A stretch of 6,198 nucleotides of DNA from Hyphomicrobiaceae bacterium UBA2767 (GCA_002352635.1 DEIT01000238.1:708-6905), one strand, 5' to 3'; positions 1 through 5,749 are shown, numbered from the stretch's first letter. Numbers and translations are program-made. The notes: generated by a model from the sequence alone, not told the origin.

Positions 1-96
1 GCCTCGATCCACGCCGCTGTCGATGACTATGACGAGCCGCGACGCATGCTCAGGATGATCGTCGGTAATACGGAGAAACTCGGAAAAGCCGCGTGA
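1..96 (+). CDS. C-terminal end of an unidentified protein (partial)
   Basis: Frame 1 is open from the window edge and ends at a TGA (94-96), giving 31 residues that start ASIHAAVDDYDEP and end EKLGKAA. The fragment is charged and looks like an amphipathic helical C-terminus. No catalytic or binding motif is visible, so no family is assigned. It converges with the importer ATPase gene, with only 6 bases between the two stop codons and no recognisable terminator hairpin there. That the frame is coding is inferred from its being open to the edge, its natural composition, and the closely abutting convergent gene. The true start lies outside the window. Confidence 0.5.
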   Translation, partial: ASIHAAVDDYDEPRRMLRMIVGNTEKLGKAA

Positions 97-102
97 GGGT
101 CT

Positions 103-1140
103 TCAATTGGCGGCTTCTGCCGGCTTGGCGATCGCCTCGACGACGTCGTCGAGTGCGACGTAGCCTACTTCGTCGCCGGCGGAGTTTACGACCGTTGCGG
201 ATCGCCCCTTTTTTTGAACCAGCTCAACCAGGGCGTCCTCAAGGACGGTATCATCCGCCATGGTCACCTTTGGACGCGCGCCGTTCGTCGGCGACATGAT
301 CGCGCCGACCTCGACAACCCGACCACGGTTTATGTTCTTCACGAAATCCTCGACATAAGCGCAGGAGGGCTCCAGCACAATTGATTGCGCATCACCTTGC
401 TGCACCAATTCGCCGTCTCGCAATATGGCAATCCCGTCGCCAAGCTTGAGTGCTTCGTCAAGATCATGGGTGATAAACACGATCGTCTTGTTCAGTTCGG
501 CCTGCAGGTCAAGCAGCATGTCCTGCATGTCGGCACGTATCAACGGATCGAGGGCGCTGAAAGCCTCATCCATCAGCAGAATGTCAGCGTCTGTGGCAAG
601 CGCCCGCGCGAGCCCGACACGTTGCTGCATGCCTCCGGACAGCTGCGAAGGATAATAATCCTCACAACCCGACATCCCGACCCGTGCAATCCAACGCTCC
701 GCAGTTTGACGCGCGTCTTCGTAAAGAATTCCCTGTATGTTCAGCCCGTAGGCGACATTCTCGATGGTCGTGCGGTGGGGCATTAATGCAAAGCGCTGGA
801 AGACCATGGAAATCTCTTTGCGCCGAAGTTCGCGAAGTTCGTTTTCATCGAGGGTCAAGATGTCTCGACCATCGATTTCTATGCTTCCAGCGGTCGGCTC
901 AATGATCCTGTTGAAATGCCGAATGAGCGTCGACTTTCCCGAACCGGACAGCCCCATGATCACGAATATCTTGTTTGTCGGAATTTCAAGATTGATATCG
1001 CTCAGGGCCAGAACATGATGGTGTTCGGCCATGAGGCGCTGCTTATCAATTCCGCTGCGAACCAATTCGACCGCGCCAGCAGGGTCAGCTCCGTAAATCT
1101 TGTACAAGCCCCTTGCGGAGATTTTGCTTTTGTCACTCAT
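103..1140 (-). CDS. proV: ProV/OpuAA-type glycine betaine/proline ABC transporter ATPase
   Basis: This cytoplasmic ATPase would power uptake of a compatible solute such as glycine betaine. With the ATG at 1140 it is 345 residues. Visible motifs are Walker A GLSGSGKST (63-71), Q-loop Q115, signature LSGGMQQR (167-174), Walker B ILLMDE (187-192), D-loop SALD (195-198) and switch His225. The N-terminal KIYG segment followed by a roughly 25-residue insert before the nucleotide-binding core, and the phrases FVIMGLSGSGKST and MDEAFSALDPLIR, are hallmarks of ProV rather than of general ABC ATPases. Residues about 275-340 resemble one CBS domain, whereas E. coli ProV (400 residues) has two. A longer in-frame start at 1176 exists, but MSDKSK is chosen because it overlaps the permease stop by 8 bases (ATGAGTGA), typical of translational coupling; neither start has a strong ribosome binding site. 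The exact substrate cannot be read from this subunit. Confidence 0.95.
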   Translation of the reverse strand: MSDKSKISARGLYKIYGADPAGAVELVRSGIDKQRLMAEHHHVLALSDINLEIPTNKIFVIMGLSGSGKSTLIRHFNRIIEPTAGSIEIDGRDILTLDENELRELRRKEISMVFQRFALMPHRTTIENVAYGLNIQGILYEDARQTAERWIARVGMSGCEDYYPSQLSGGMQQRVGLARALATDADILLMDEAFSALDPLIRADMQDMLLDLQAELNKTIVFITHDLDEALKLGDGIAILRDGELVQQGDAQSIVLEPSCAYVEDFVKNINRGRVVEVGAIMSPTNGARPKVTMADDTVLEDALVELVQKKGRSATVVNSAGDEVGYVALDDVVEAIAKPAEAAN

Positions 1141-2029
1141 TTGAGATCTGCCGGTGGCTTTGCAGACGCTGACCATAGGCCTGTGTCATCCGATCGAACA
1201 CAATGGCCAACGCGACGATTGCGAGACCATTGAACAGCCCCAGCGCAAAGTACTGGTTGGTCACCGCCTTAAGCACCGGTTGCCCCAAACCCTTGACACC
1301 AATCATCGACGCAATCACCACCATGGCCAGCGCCATCATGATGGTCTGGTTGATTCCCGCCATGATGTTCGGCAGCGCAAGAGGAATTTGGACCCCAAAC
1401 AGGCGTTGCCAATAGTCCGCACCGAATGAGTCAGCCGCCTCCAGAACTTCCCTGTCGACAAGACGAATGCCCAGATTGGTCAGGCGGATAATCGGCGGGA
1501 TTGCGTATATCACGACTGCCAGCAGACCTGGAACGCGACCGATCCCAAGCAACATGACCACCGGGATCAGGTAAACGAAACTTGGCATCGTCTGCATGAC
1601 ATCAAGAGCCGGCGTGATGATTGCCTGTAAACGGTCAGAGCGCGCCATGAGAATTCCAACCGGCAATCCAATCACTATGGAGAGGATTGTGCAGACCGTG
1701 ATCATTGCCATGGTCGACATGGTGTCCTCCCACATTCCGAAATAACCAATTGCGAGGAAAGCGAGCGTCACCCCGGCAACGAGTTTCCAGTTGCGGCTCA
1801 CAAACCACGCGAGGGCAGCCAGCGCCGCGATGACGAGCCACCAGGGTGAAGCCGTAAACACGTCCTCGAACCAAACAAGGAAGGTCAGCAAGGGCTCGAA
1901 AAAGGTTTCGATGCTTTCCCCATAGGCGCGCGAAAAGTCGCGATAACCCACATCGAAGGCCTTCTTCAGCGCTCGCAGTGACTCCTTGTTCATCTCCGGA
2001 AACTGAAAAAGCCAACTCGGTTCGGACAT
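1133..2029 (-). CDS. proW: ProW/OpuAB-type glycine betaine/proline ABC transporter permease
   Basis: This inner-membrane subunit of 298 residues forms the translocation path of the importer. After a hydrophilic N-terminal stretch of about 60 residues (E. coli ProW also has a long N-terminal tail) come hydrophobic segments at roughly 62-78, 82-98, 105-128, 152-178, 222-243 and 262-279. The coupling loop that docks on the ATPase is visible as EAADSFGADYWQRL (197-210), followed by IPLALP (215-220), matching the EAA motif of this permease family. The phrases MQTMPSFVYLIP and GVKGLGQPVL are characteristic of ProW/OpuAB. The start is the ATG at 2029, preceded by GAGGGGG at a 6-base spacing; an in-frame TTG at 2044 would lie within that binding site. 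The gene is second in the operon and its end overlaps the ATPase start. Confidence 0.95.
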   Translation of the reverse strand: MSEPSWLFQFPEMNKESLRALKKAFDVGYRDFSRAYGESIETFFEPLLTFLVWFEDVFTASPWWLVIAALAALAWFVSRNWKLVAGVTLAFLAIGYFGMWEDTMSTMAMITVCTILSIVIGLPVGILMARSDRLQAIITPALDVMQTMPSFVYLIPVVMLLGIGRVPGLLAVVIYAIPPIIRLTNLGIRLVDREVLEAADSFGADYWQRLFGVQIPLALPNIMAGINQTIMMALAMVVIASMIGVKGLGQPVLKAVTNQYFALGLFNGLAIVALAIVFDRMTQAYGQRLQSHRQISNE

Positions 2030-2035
2030 TGCCAA

Positions 2036-2042
2036 CCCCCTC
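2036..2042 (-). promoter_or_regulatory. Ribosome binding site of the permease gene
   Basis: The minus strand reads GAGGGGG, then six bases (TTGGCA), then ATG at 2029. This strong Shine-Dalgarno match decides the permease start and excludes the upstream in-frame TTG at 2044, which is immediately next to or within the site. Confidence 0.8.
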
Positions 2043-2084
2043 AATTGCGAGCCGATACCGTATAAGATCAGGATATTGCCAAAA

Positions 2085-2109
2085 CGTCCCCTGACGAGGC
2101 GGCGCGCCT
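2085..2109 (-). terminator. Possible attenuator: two small hairpins after the binding-protein gene
   Basis: Directly after the stop codon of the binding-protein gene, the minus strand can form AGGCG-CGC-CGCCT (2109-2097) and then CGTC-AGGG-GACG (2096-2085), followed by TTTT (2084-2081). The arms are exact but only 5 and 4 base pairs. Intrinsic attenuation or 3'-end protection at this place is a common way for importers to make more binding protein than membrane subunits. That role is inference here, because the stems are short and the T-run has only four T. Confidence 0.35.
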
Positions 2110-2110
2110 T

Positions 2111-3118
2111 TTACAGGGCTGCCTTGACCTTCTTCGCGACGTCCGCGGGGACCCATTTCGTCCATAGCGCTTCATGGCTCTTGAGAAATTTCTCGGCGCC
2201 CTCTTCCCCGCCTGCCTGGTTTTTGTCCATATAGGCCAGTAACTCATTTACCACCGTGTTGGGCCACGATCGTTTTGATACATACTCGAATGCCTCTGGA
2301 GATTTCTTCGCGAAATCACCGGATGTGACGGTCATTACGATTGATTTGGTCCAGTCATTCTTCTTTGGATCCGCACAGTTTCCCTGACCGGTACAACGGT
2401 CCCATTCCTTGGAACTGTGGGGAACACCCATGTCCAGTTTGACCATGTCGTACTTGCCGAGAATCGCGGTTGGAGCCCAGTAGTAGCCAAACCAACCCTC
2501 CTTGCGATTGTATGCTTTCGCTATAGAGCCATCGAGGCCCGCCGCAGAACCGGTGTCGATGAGATCGAACCCTGCCTTTTCGACGTCGAACGCCTTGTAA
2601 AGATTGGAGGTGATGATCTCGCAATTCCACCCGGACGGGCAGTTGTACACAGCGCCGCGCTTCTTGTTTTCCGGGTTCGGGAACAAATCGGGGCGCTTCA
2701 GGACAGCCTCCAGCGTCGTCAGTTCGGGATGCTTGTCCACCATGTACTTTGGAACCCACCAGCCTTCTTCTCCACCATCATTGAGAATCTCACCTGCGAT
2801 CTTGAGTCGTCCTTCCTTGACTGACTTGTTCACAACTTGCCGAACTGAATTCATCCAAATCTCAGGGGCAATGTCCGGTTCCGCCTTCTCAGTCATCGAC
2901 ACAGTTGTCGGCATCGTATCGCCGGGCACGAGCTCAACCTTGCAGCCATATCCGTTCTCGAGAATGAATTTATCGACGTAGGCCGCAAGTTCGGCCGACG
3001 CCCAATTCATATCAGCGATCGTGACACGCCCGCATTCAGCGGCATTCGCCACGGGGGAAACCCAGGCCGCCATCAAACCAAAAATGATTCCCGTTACGGA
3101 TAAGGCTCTTCTAATCAT
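2111..3118 (-). CDS. proX: ProX/OpuAC-type periplasmic substrate-binding protein for a quaternary-ammonium solute
   Basis: This is the solute receptor of the importer, 335 residues. A signal peptide is clear: MIRR, a hydrophobic core (about 8-20), then an Ala-X-Ala cleavage site (ANA, 24-26). The mature protein begins near AECG and should be periplasmic. Aromatic clusters suited to a cation-pi cage are present: W39, W88 in EIWMN, W120-W121 in GWWVPKYM, and Y212-Y213-W214 in GYYWAP; which ones line the site is inference. Sequence style (VPGDTMPTTVSM, APEIWMN, GWFGYYWAPTAILG) fits the OpuAC family. The mature part has six cysteines (29, 59, 160, 166, 242, 248), possibly three disulfides. The ATG at 3118 is preferred over GTG at 3121 because GAGGG (3129-3125) then sits at a 6-base spacing. 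Glycine betaine, proline betaine, choline, carnitine or DMSP are all possible ligands. Confidence 0.92.
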   Translation of the reverse strand: MIRRALSVTGIIFGLMAAWVSPVANAAECGRVTIADMNWASAELAAYVDKFILENGYGCKVELVPGDTMPTTVSMTEKAEPDIAPEIWMNSVRQVVNKSVKEGRLKIAGEILNDGGEEGWWVPKYMVDKHPELTTLEAVLKRPDLFPNPENKKRGAVYNCPSGWNCEIITSNLYKAFDVEKAGFDLIDTGSAAGLDGSIAKAYNRKEGWFGYYWAPTAILGKYDMVKLDMGVPHSSKEWDRCTGQGNCADPKKNDWTKSIVMTVTSGDFAKKSPEAFEYVSKRSWPNTVVNELLAYMDKNQAGGEEGAEKFLKSHEALWTKWVPADVAKKVKAAL

Positions 3119-3144
3119 CACATTCCCTCTTTTTCGACTCTGTT

Positions 3145-3210
3145 TTTGACTGTGTATGCGTGAAACGGTGAACTCGATCGTTCACGAGAGACTCCACGCA
3201 TCGAGTCAAA
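3145..3210 (-). promoter_or_regulatory. Nested inverted repeat forming a long leader hairpin upstream of the binding-protein gene
   Basis: Three pairs of exact complementary arms are nested around one centre. TTTGACT (3145-3151) pairs with AGTCAAA (3204-3210), ATGCGTG (3156-3162) with CACGCAT (3195-3201), and GTGAAC (3168-3173) with GTTCAC (3180-3185). That gives 20 base pairs over 66 bases, interrupted by a 4/2 and a 5/9 internal loop and closed by a 6-base loop. It lies between the candidate promoter and the ribosome binding site, so it would be transcribed. It has no T-run after it on either strand, so it is not an ordinary terminator. It may be a cis-acting RNA element, or the inner repeat may be a repressor operator. 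I do not recognise a named riboswitch class. Confidence 0.6.
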
Positions 3211-3234
3211 CGAATATTTCTTGGTATTTCTAAT

Positions 3235-3262
3235 AGTATAAAGGCAGAGATCGATATTGCAA
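3235..3262 (-). promoter_or_regulatory. Candidate sigma-70 promoter of the importer operon
   Basis: On the minus strand TTGCAA (3262-3257, 4 of 6 matches to the -35 consensus) and TATACT (3240-3235, 5 of 6 to the -10) are separated by 16 bases. Transcription would start near 3228, giving a leader of about 110 bases that contains the whole hairpin at 3145-3210. The surrounding DNA is AT-rich, so chance matches are likelier than usual. Confidence 0.4.
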
Positions 3263-3589
3263 CCGGAGTACAAATTCAAAAAATTCGAAAAATATCCAGC
3301 TTATATGATTTACTTGTGATTATTATATGTGAATAAATATTTCATACTATATACGAACTCGACATATATATTATCAATTGTTGTATTATATTCAAATTTT
3401 TGATCCATAATTGTTATTGAACGTAATCGTTATTATCTTGACGAGAACTTTAAACTTCGAACAAGGCTTGACCGGAGCATTTGCCTTCACCGTGACGTTG
3501 CTGGACAAGCGTTTGCCGCGAACCTAGATTCCGCTCAGAATCCTGGCGCAACGAGCGCGCGATTTGCAGACGAAAGAGGCATGAAGCAT

Positions 3590-4006
3590 ATGGCGTACTG
3601 GCTGTTCAAATCCGAACCCGGAAACTGGTCCTGGGAAGATCATAAAAAGACCGGCAAGAAAGGCCATCCGGTCAAACGGAGCCGCAACTACCAGGCCAAC
3701 AACAACATGAAGCAGATGGCCAAGGGCGACAAAGGCTTCTTCTATCACTCCGTGAAAGAGAAGCGCGTTGTCGGGCTCGTGGAAGTGGTCAAGGAATTCT
3801 ACCCCGATGAAACCGATCCGACAGGTCGGTTTGGCGTTGTCGATGTGATCCCCGTTGGCGACATGCCGGACCCGGTCGAACTGAAGGACATCAAGGCGAC
3901 ACCGGCATGCAAGGACATGGTGCTGGTCAACAATTCACGCCTTTCCATCCAACCCGTCAGCGAGAAGGAATGGAAAACCGTCTGCAAGATGGGTGGTTTG
4001 ATTTAG
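3590..4006 (+). CDS. EVE domain protein (PUA-like fold)
   Basis: The 138-residue product is a single EVE domain, the same size as stand-alone bacterial members. Recognisable family segments are the opening MAYWLFKSEP (1-10), SRNYQANNNMK (31-41), FFYHS (50-54), SRLSIQPVSEKEW (116-128) and CKMGG (132-136). EVE proteins have a PUA-like fold related to YTH and ASCH domains and to human THYN1, and are thought to bind modified bases in DNA or RNA. The ligand of this one is unknown. An in-frame ATG at 3581 (adding MKH) is possible, but AGAGG (3575-3579) lies only one base before it and 10 bases before the ATG at 3590, and homologues begin with MAYWL. It is first of three close plus-strand genes. Family confidence is high; a cellular role is not known. 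Confidence 0.9.
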   Translation: MAYWLFKSEPGNWSWEDHKKTGKKGHPVKRSRNYQANNNMKQMAKGDKGFFYHSVKEKRVVGLVEVVKEFYPDETDPTGRFGVVDVIPVGDMPDPVELKDIKATPACKDMVLVNNSRLSIQPVSEKEWKTVCKMGGLI

Positions 4007-4021
4007 TCGGGGAGAAACGCA

Positions 4022-4432
4022 ATGGATTTCGCGGGCATCAACTATCTGGCCGTTGTCGTGGCTGCTGTTGCGAGTTTCTTTGTTGGCTGGCCCTGGTATA
4101 TGACGCTTGGGAAACCGTGGGCACGAGCGGTCGGTTTGGACCCGGACAATCCGCCGAAGCCACAACCTGCACCTTTCATTGTGCTGGGTATCTGCTTGCT
4201 GGTGATGGCTTATGTGCTTGCGGGCGTCATCGGGCATCTGGGCGCGGGTCAGGTTACGATACGCAACGGAATTATTTCCGGTCTGTTTGTGTGGGTTGGA
4301 TTTGTTGTCACTCCCATGGCAGTGAATTACACGTTCCAGGGGCGCAAGTCGGTGCTGACCCTCATCGATGGCGGACATTTTCTGCTCGTGCTGATTGTCA
4401 TGGGTACAATCATCGGCTGGTTTGGCGCATAG
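4022..4432 (+). CDS. DUF1761 family four-helix membrane protein
   Basis: This is a 136-residue integral membrane protein with four hydrophobic segments at about 6-27, 51-71, 82-104 and 113-135. The start INYLAVVVAAV followed by a GWPWYMTLGKPWA segment (22-34) is the typical opening of DUF1761 proteins, whose function is unknown. The loop at 35-50 is rich in Pro and polar residues. GGGGAG (4009-4014) precedes the ATG at a 7-base spacing. The gene begins 15 bases after the EVE stop and ends 10 bases before the Rieske start, so co-transcription is likely. No catalytic or transport motif is visible. Confidence 0.85.
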   Translation: MDFAGINYLAVVVAAVASFFVGWPWYMTLGKPWARAVGLDPDNPPKPQPAPFIVLGICLLVMAYVLAGVIGHLGAGQVTIRNGIISGLFVWVGFVVTPMAVNYTFQGRKSVLTLIDGGHFLLVLIVMGTIIGWFGA

Positions 4433-4442
4433 CAAATAGCAA

Positions 4443-4778
4443 GTGGTGAGGGAATTACCTCTCTGCGCCGTCTCCGACATCCCCGACGGTGGTGCGATAG
4501 GCATTGACGCCACAGAGGGTGGTGTAACCGAAGACCTGGTTCTACTCAGACGCGGGTGTGACGTGTTTGCCTATGTGAACCGTTGTCCGCACAAGCGCAC
4601 GCCGCTCGAAACCTTTCCCGACAAGTTTCTGGACGAGACCGGCGAACTTCTCATCTGTTCAACTCATGGCGCGCGTTTTCGGGTGCGGGACGGATTCTGC
4701 GTTAAAGGCCCTTGCGAAGATGCCTCGCTGGAAGCAATTGCCATAAGGATAGAAAACGGAACCGTATTCGTCGACTGA
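4443..4778 (+). CDS. Small Rieske [2Fe-2S] protein
   Basis: The 111-residue product is a stand-alone Rieske-type iron-sulfur protein, presumably a soluble cytoplasmic electron carrier since no signal peptide or membrane segment is seen. The cluster ligands are C48 and H50 in RCPHKRTPLE and C72 and H75 in CSTHGARF, with 21 residues between H50 and C72. The downstream GFCVKGPC stretch (84-91) is a usual part of this fold. It lacks a catalytic mononuclear-iron domain, so it is not itself a ring hydroxylase or betaine demethylase. An in-frame TAG at 4437-4439 limits the start to GTG at 4443 or 4446. Neither has a clear ribosome binding site, and translation may be coupled to the DUF1761 gene ending 10 bases upstream. 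The redox partner is unknown. It converges with the amidohydrolase gene, 15 bases apart. Confidence 0.9.
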   Translation: MVRELPLCAVSDIPDGGAIGIDATEGGVTEDLVLLRRGCDVFAYVNRCPHKRTPLETFPDKFLDETGELLICSTHGARFRVRDGFCVKGPCEDASLEAIAIRIENGTVFVD

Positions 4779-4793
4779 CACTCTCATGCTTCA

Positions 4794-5531
4794 TCAGCTT
4801 GCGAAAAACGCCTTCGCCTCGCTTGCCAGATTGTCGGCTGCCACATCGATCAGTCTGCGTCCGTGCTCGGCACGAGATTGCGATGGATCAGAGCCTATGC
4901 GCCCGTCGGGAAATTGCTCTCGGTAGTGGTGTTTATCCGTGATGACGCCGGTCGGTGCGATTTTGGGATCAAGTTCGCGCGTGTCTTCTTTTTCGGGATA
5001 TGCCGCAAATGTCACAGACACCTCACCGGCTGTCACGTGACTGCCGCCACCAACGGGATAAAGCTCCGCATCGAGTTTTTCCACGTCAGGCAATTCATAC
5101 CAGTTGCGCTGCATCATGCGGAACCGTTCGCTGGTGCTATCGAGCGAACGGCGCGCATAGATATCGGCGAAAGCGGTCGCAATGGGTGCGGTGTTTCCGC
5201 CATGGCCGTTGATGAAATAGATGCGCGTAAATCCGTGATGCGCGAGAGACAGAACCCAGTCGGAAAGTGCAGCAATCATTGTGGAAGGACGAAGCGTCAT
5301 GGTCCCCGGAAACGCCATGTGATGTTGCGCCGAGCCTACATTGAATGTCGGCGCGATGAGAATATTTGCGCGCTTGCCTGCTTCCCATGCGATCTCTTCA
5401 GCAGCAATCGCATCGGTGCCAACCAGCCCCGTCGGTCCATGTTGTTCCGTTGACCCGATGGGTACGATGACGCCGGTGGACTTTTTCAGATAATCTTCAA
5501 CTTCCGGCCATGTGGAAACTTGCAGACGCAT
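4794..5531 (-). CDS. Creatininase-family amidohydrolase
   Basis: This is a 245-residue metal-dependent cyclic-amide or formamide hydrolase of the creatininase family, a usual length. Motifs are PIGSTEQHGP (24-33) with likely metal ligands E29 and H31, GTD with D40, HHMAFPGTM (70-78), INGHGGN (107-113) with H110, and GGSHVTAGEVS (162-172) with E170. Pseudomonas creatininase has HYE after the conserved NG, supplying a Glu ligand; here the sequence is HGGN, as in MftE- and ArfB-like members, so creatinine itself is an unlikely substrate and E170 may take over that role (inference). The ATG at 5531 follows AGAGGT at a 4-base spacing. The gene is convergent with the Rieske gene and divergent from acs. 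The true substrate cannot be determined from sequence. Confidence 0.9.
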   Translation of the reverse strand: MRLQVSTWPEVEDYLKKSTGVIVPIGSTEQHGPTGLVGTDAIAAEEIAWEAGKRANILIAPTFNVGSAQHHMAFPGTMTLRPSTMIAALSDWVLSLAHHGFTRIYFINGHGGNTAPIATAFADIYARRSLDSTSERFRMMQRNWYELPDVEKLDAELYPVGGGSHVTAGEVSVTFAAYPEKEDTRELDPKIAPTGVITDKHHYREQFPDGRIGSDPSQSRAEHGRRLIDVAADNLASEAKAFFAS

Positions 5532-5618
5532 GGTTACCTCTTGTGATCAATTTTCGAGAACTCTGCCTCAGGAATGGGACAGGAATGATAGCAAACCCGC
5601 GTCAAAGCGACACGAGGT

Positions 5619-5634
5619 TGTGCAAATTTGCGAG
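5619..5634. promoter_or_regulatory. Palindromic motif resembling short-chain acyl-CoA regulator sites
   Basis: The perfect 10-base palindrome GCAAATTTGC (5622-5631) sits between the divergent amidohydrolase and acs genes. Read as two adjacent octamers it is TGTGCAAA then TTTGCGAG, matching TTTGCAAA in 7 and 6 of 8 positions. TTTGCAAA-type sites are known for the RamB/PccR (ScfR) regulators of acetate and propionate metabolism. Assignment here is inference from the motif plus the acs context. Confidence 0.35.
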
Positions 5635-5686
5635 TATTCGTGCGCGATGAGCATATACGACGAAAATCGTGCGACGAACGAGTCGC

Positions 5687-5715
5687 TTGAAGGGCGCTGG
5701 CTGCCTCTTCATAAT
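5687..5715 (+). promoter_or_regulatory. Candidate sigma-70 promoter of acs
   Basis: TTGAAG (5687-5692, 4 of 6) and CATAAT (5710-5715, 5 of 6) are spaced by 17 bases, predicting a start near 5722 and a leader of about 28 bases before the acs ATG. An inverted repeat GCGAC-N6-GTCGC (5671-5686) directly abuts the -35 element and could be an operator. Confidence 0.45.
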
Positions 5716-5735
5716 ACAATCCAGTAGTGTTCATC

Positions 5736-5742
5736 GGGGAGG
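5736..5742 (+). promoter_or_regulatory. Ribosome binding site of acs
   Basis: GGGGAGG lies 7 bases before the ATG at 5750, a near-ideal Shine-Dalgarno site that fixes the acs start and predicts efficient translation. Confidence 0.85.
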
Positions 5743-5749
5743 AAATAGC

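Larger units (their letters stand above)
3119..3589. other. Divergent non-coding spacer with an AT-rich island
   Basis: This 471-base spacer lies between the importer operon (leftward) and the EVE gene (rightward). I see no convincing coding frame in it. The segment 3301-3420 has 23 G or C in 120 bases (about 19%), far below the flanking genes. The left third holds the importer leader and promoter. The right third (about 3440-3580) returns to normal composition and includes a small inverted repeat GATTC-N6-GAATC (3527-3542) of unknown role. No confident plus-strand promoter was found for the EVE gene. Confidence 0.8.

Noticed and set aside
385..786. Open plus-strand frame of 133 codons inside the importer ATPase gene
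   Set aside because: It is antisense to the Walker B, signature and switch regions of the ATPase and shows no protein motif of its own.
1635..2165. Open minus-strand frame of 176 codons overlapping the permease and the end of the binding-protein gene
   Set aside because: It is out of frame with a clear ProW-type permease, its composition is Arg/Gly/His-rich and unlike a natural protein, and it overlaps two well-supported genes.
3320..3420. FNR-, CRP- or IHF-like sites in the AT-rich island
   Set aside because: Several half-site resemblances (TTGAT, TGTGA, ATCAA) occur, but each full consensus has mismatches, and such matches are expected by chance in DNA of about 19% GC.
3935..4513. Open minus-strand frame of 192 codons opposite the EVE, DUF1761 and Rieske genes
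   Set aside because: It crosses three recognisable plus-strand genes, has Cys/His/Gln-rich composition and shows no family signature.
4443..4778. Rieske protein as part of a glycine-betaine or stachydrine demethylase linked to the nearby importer
   Set aside because: The protein is only a ferredoxin-size Rieske domain with no mononuclear-iron catalytic domain, no reductase gene is adjacent, and it lies in a different transcription unit on the opposite strand.
4779..4793. Bidirectional terminator between the convergent Rieske and amidohydrolase genes
   Set aside because: The 15-base gap and its edges show no inverted repeat with a T-run; the same is true of the 6-base gap at 97-102.
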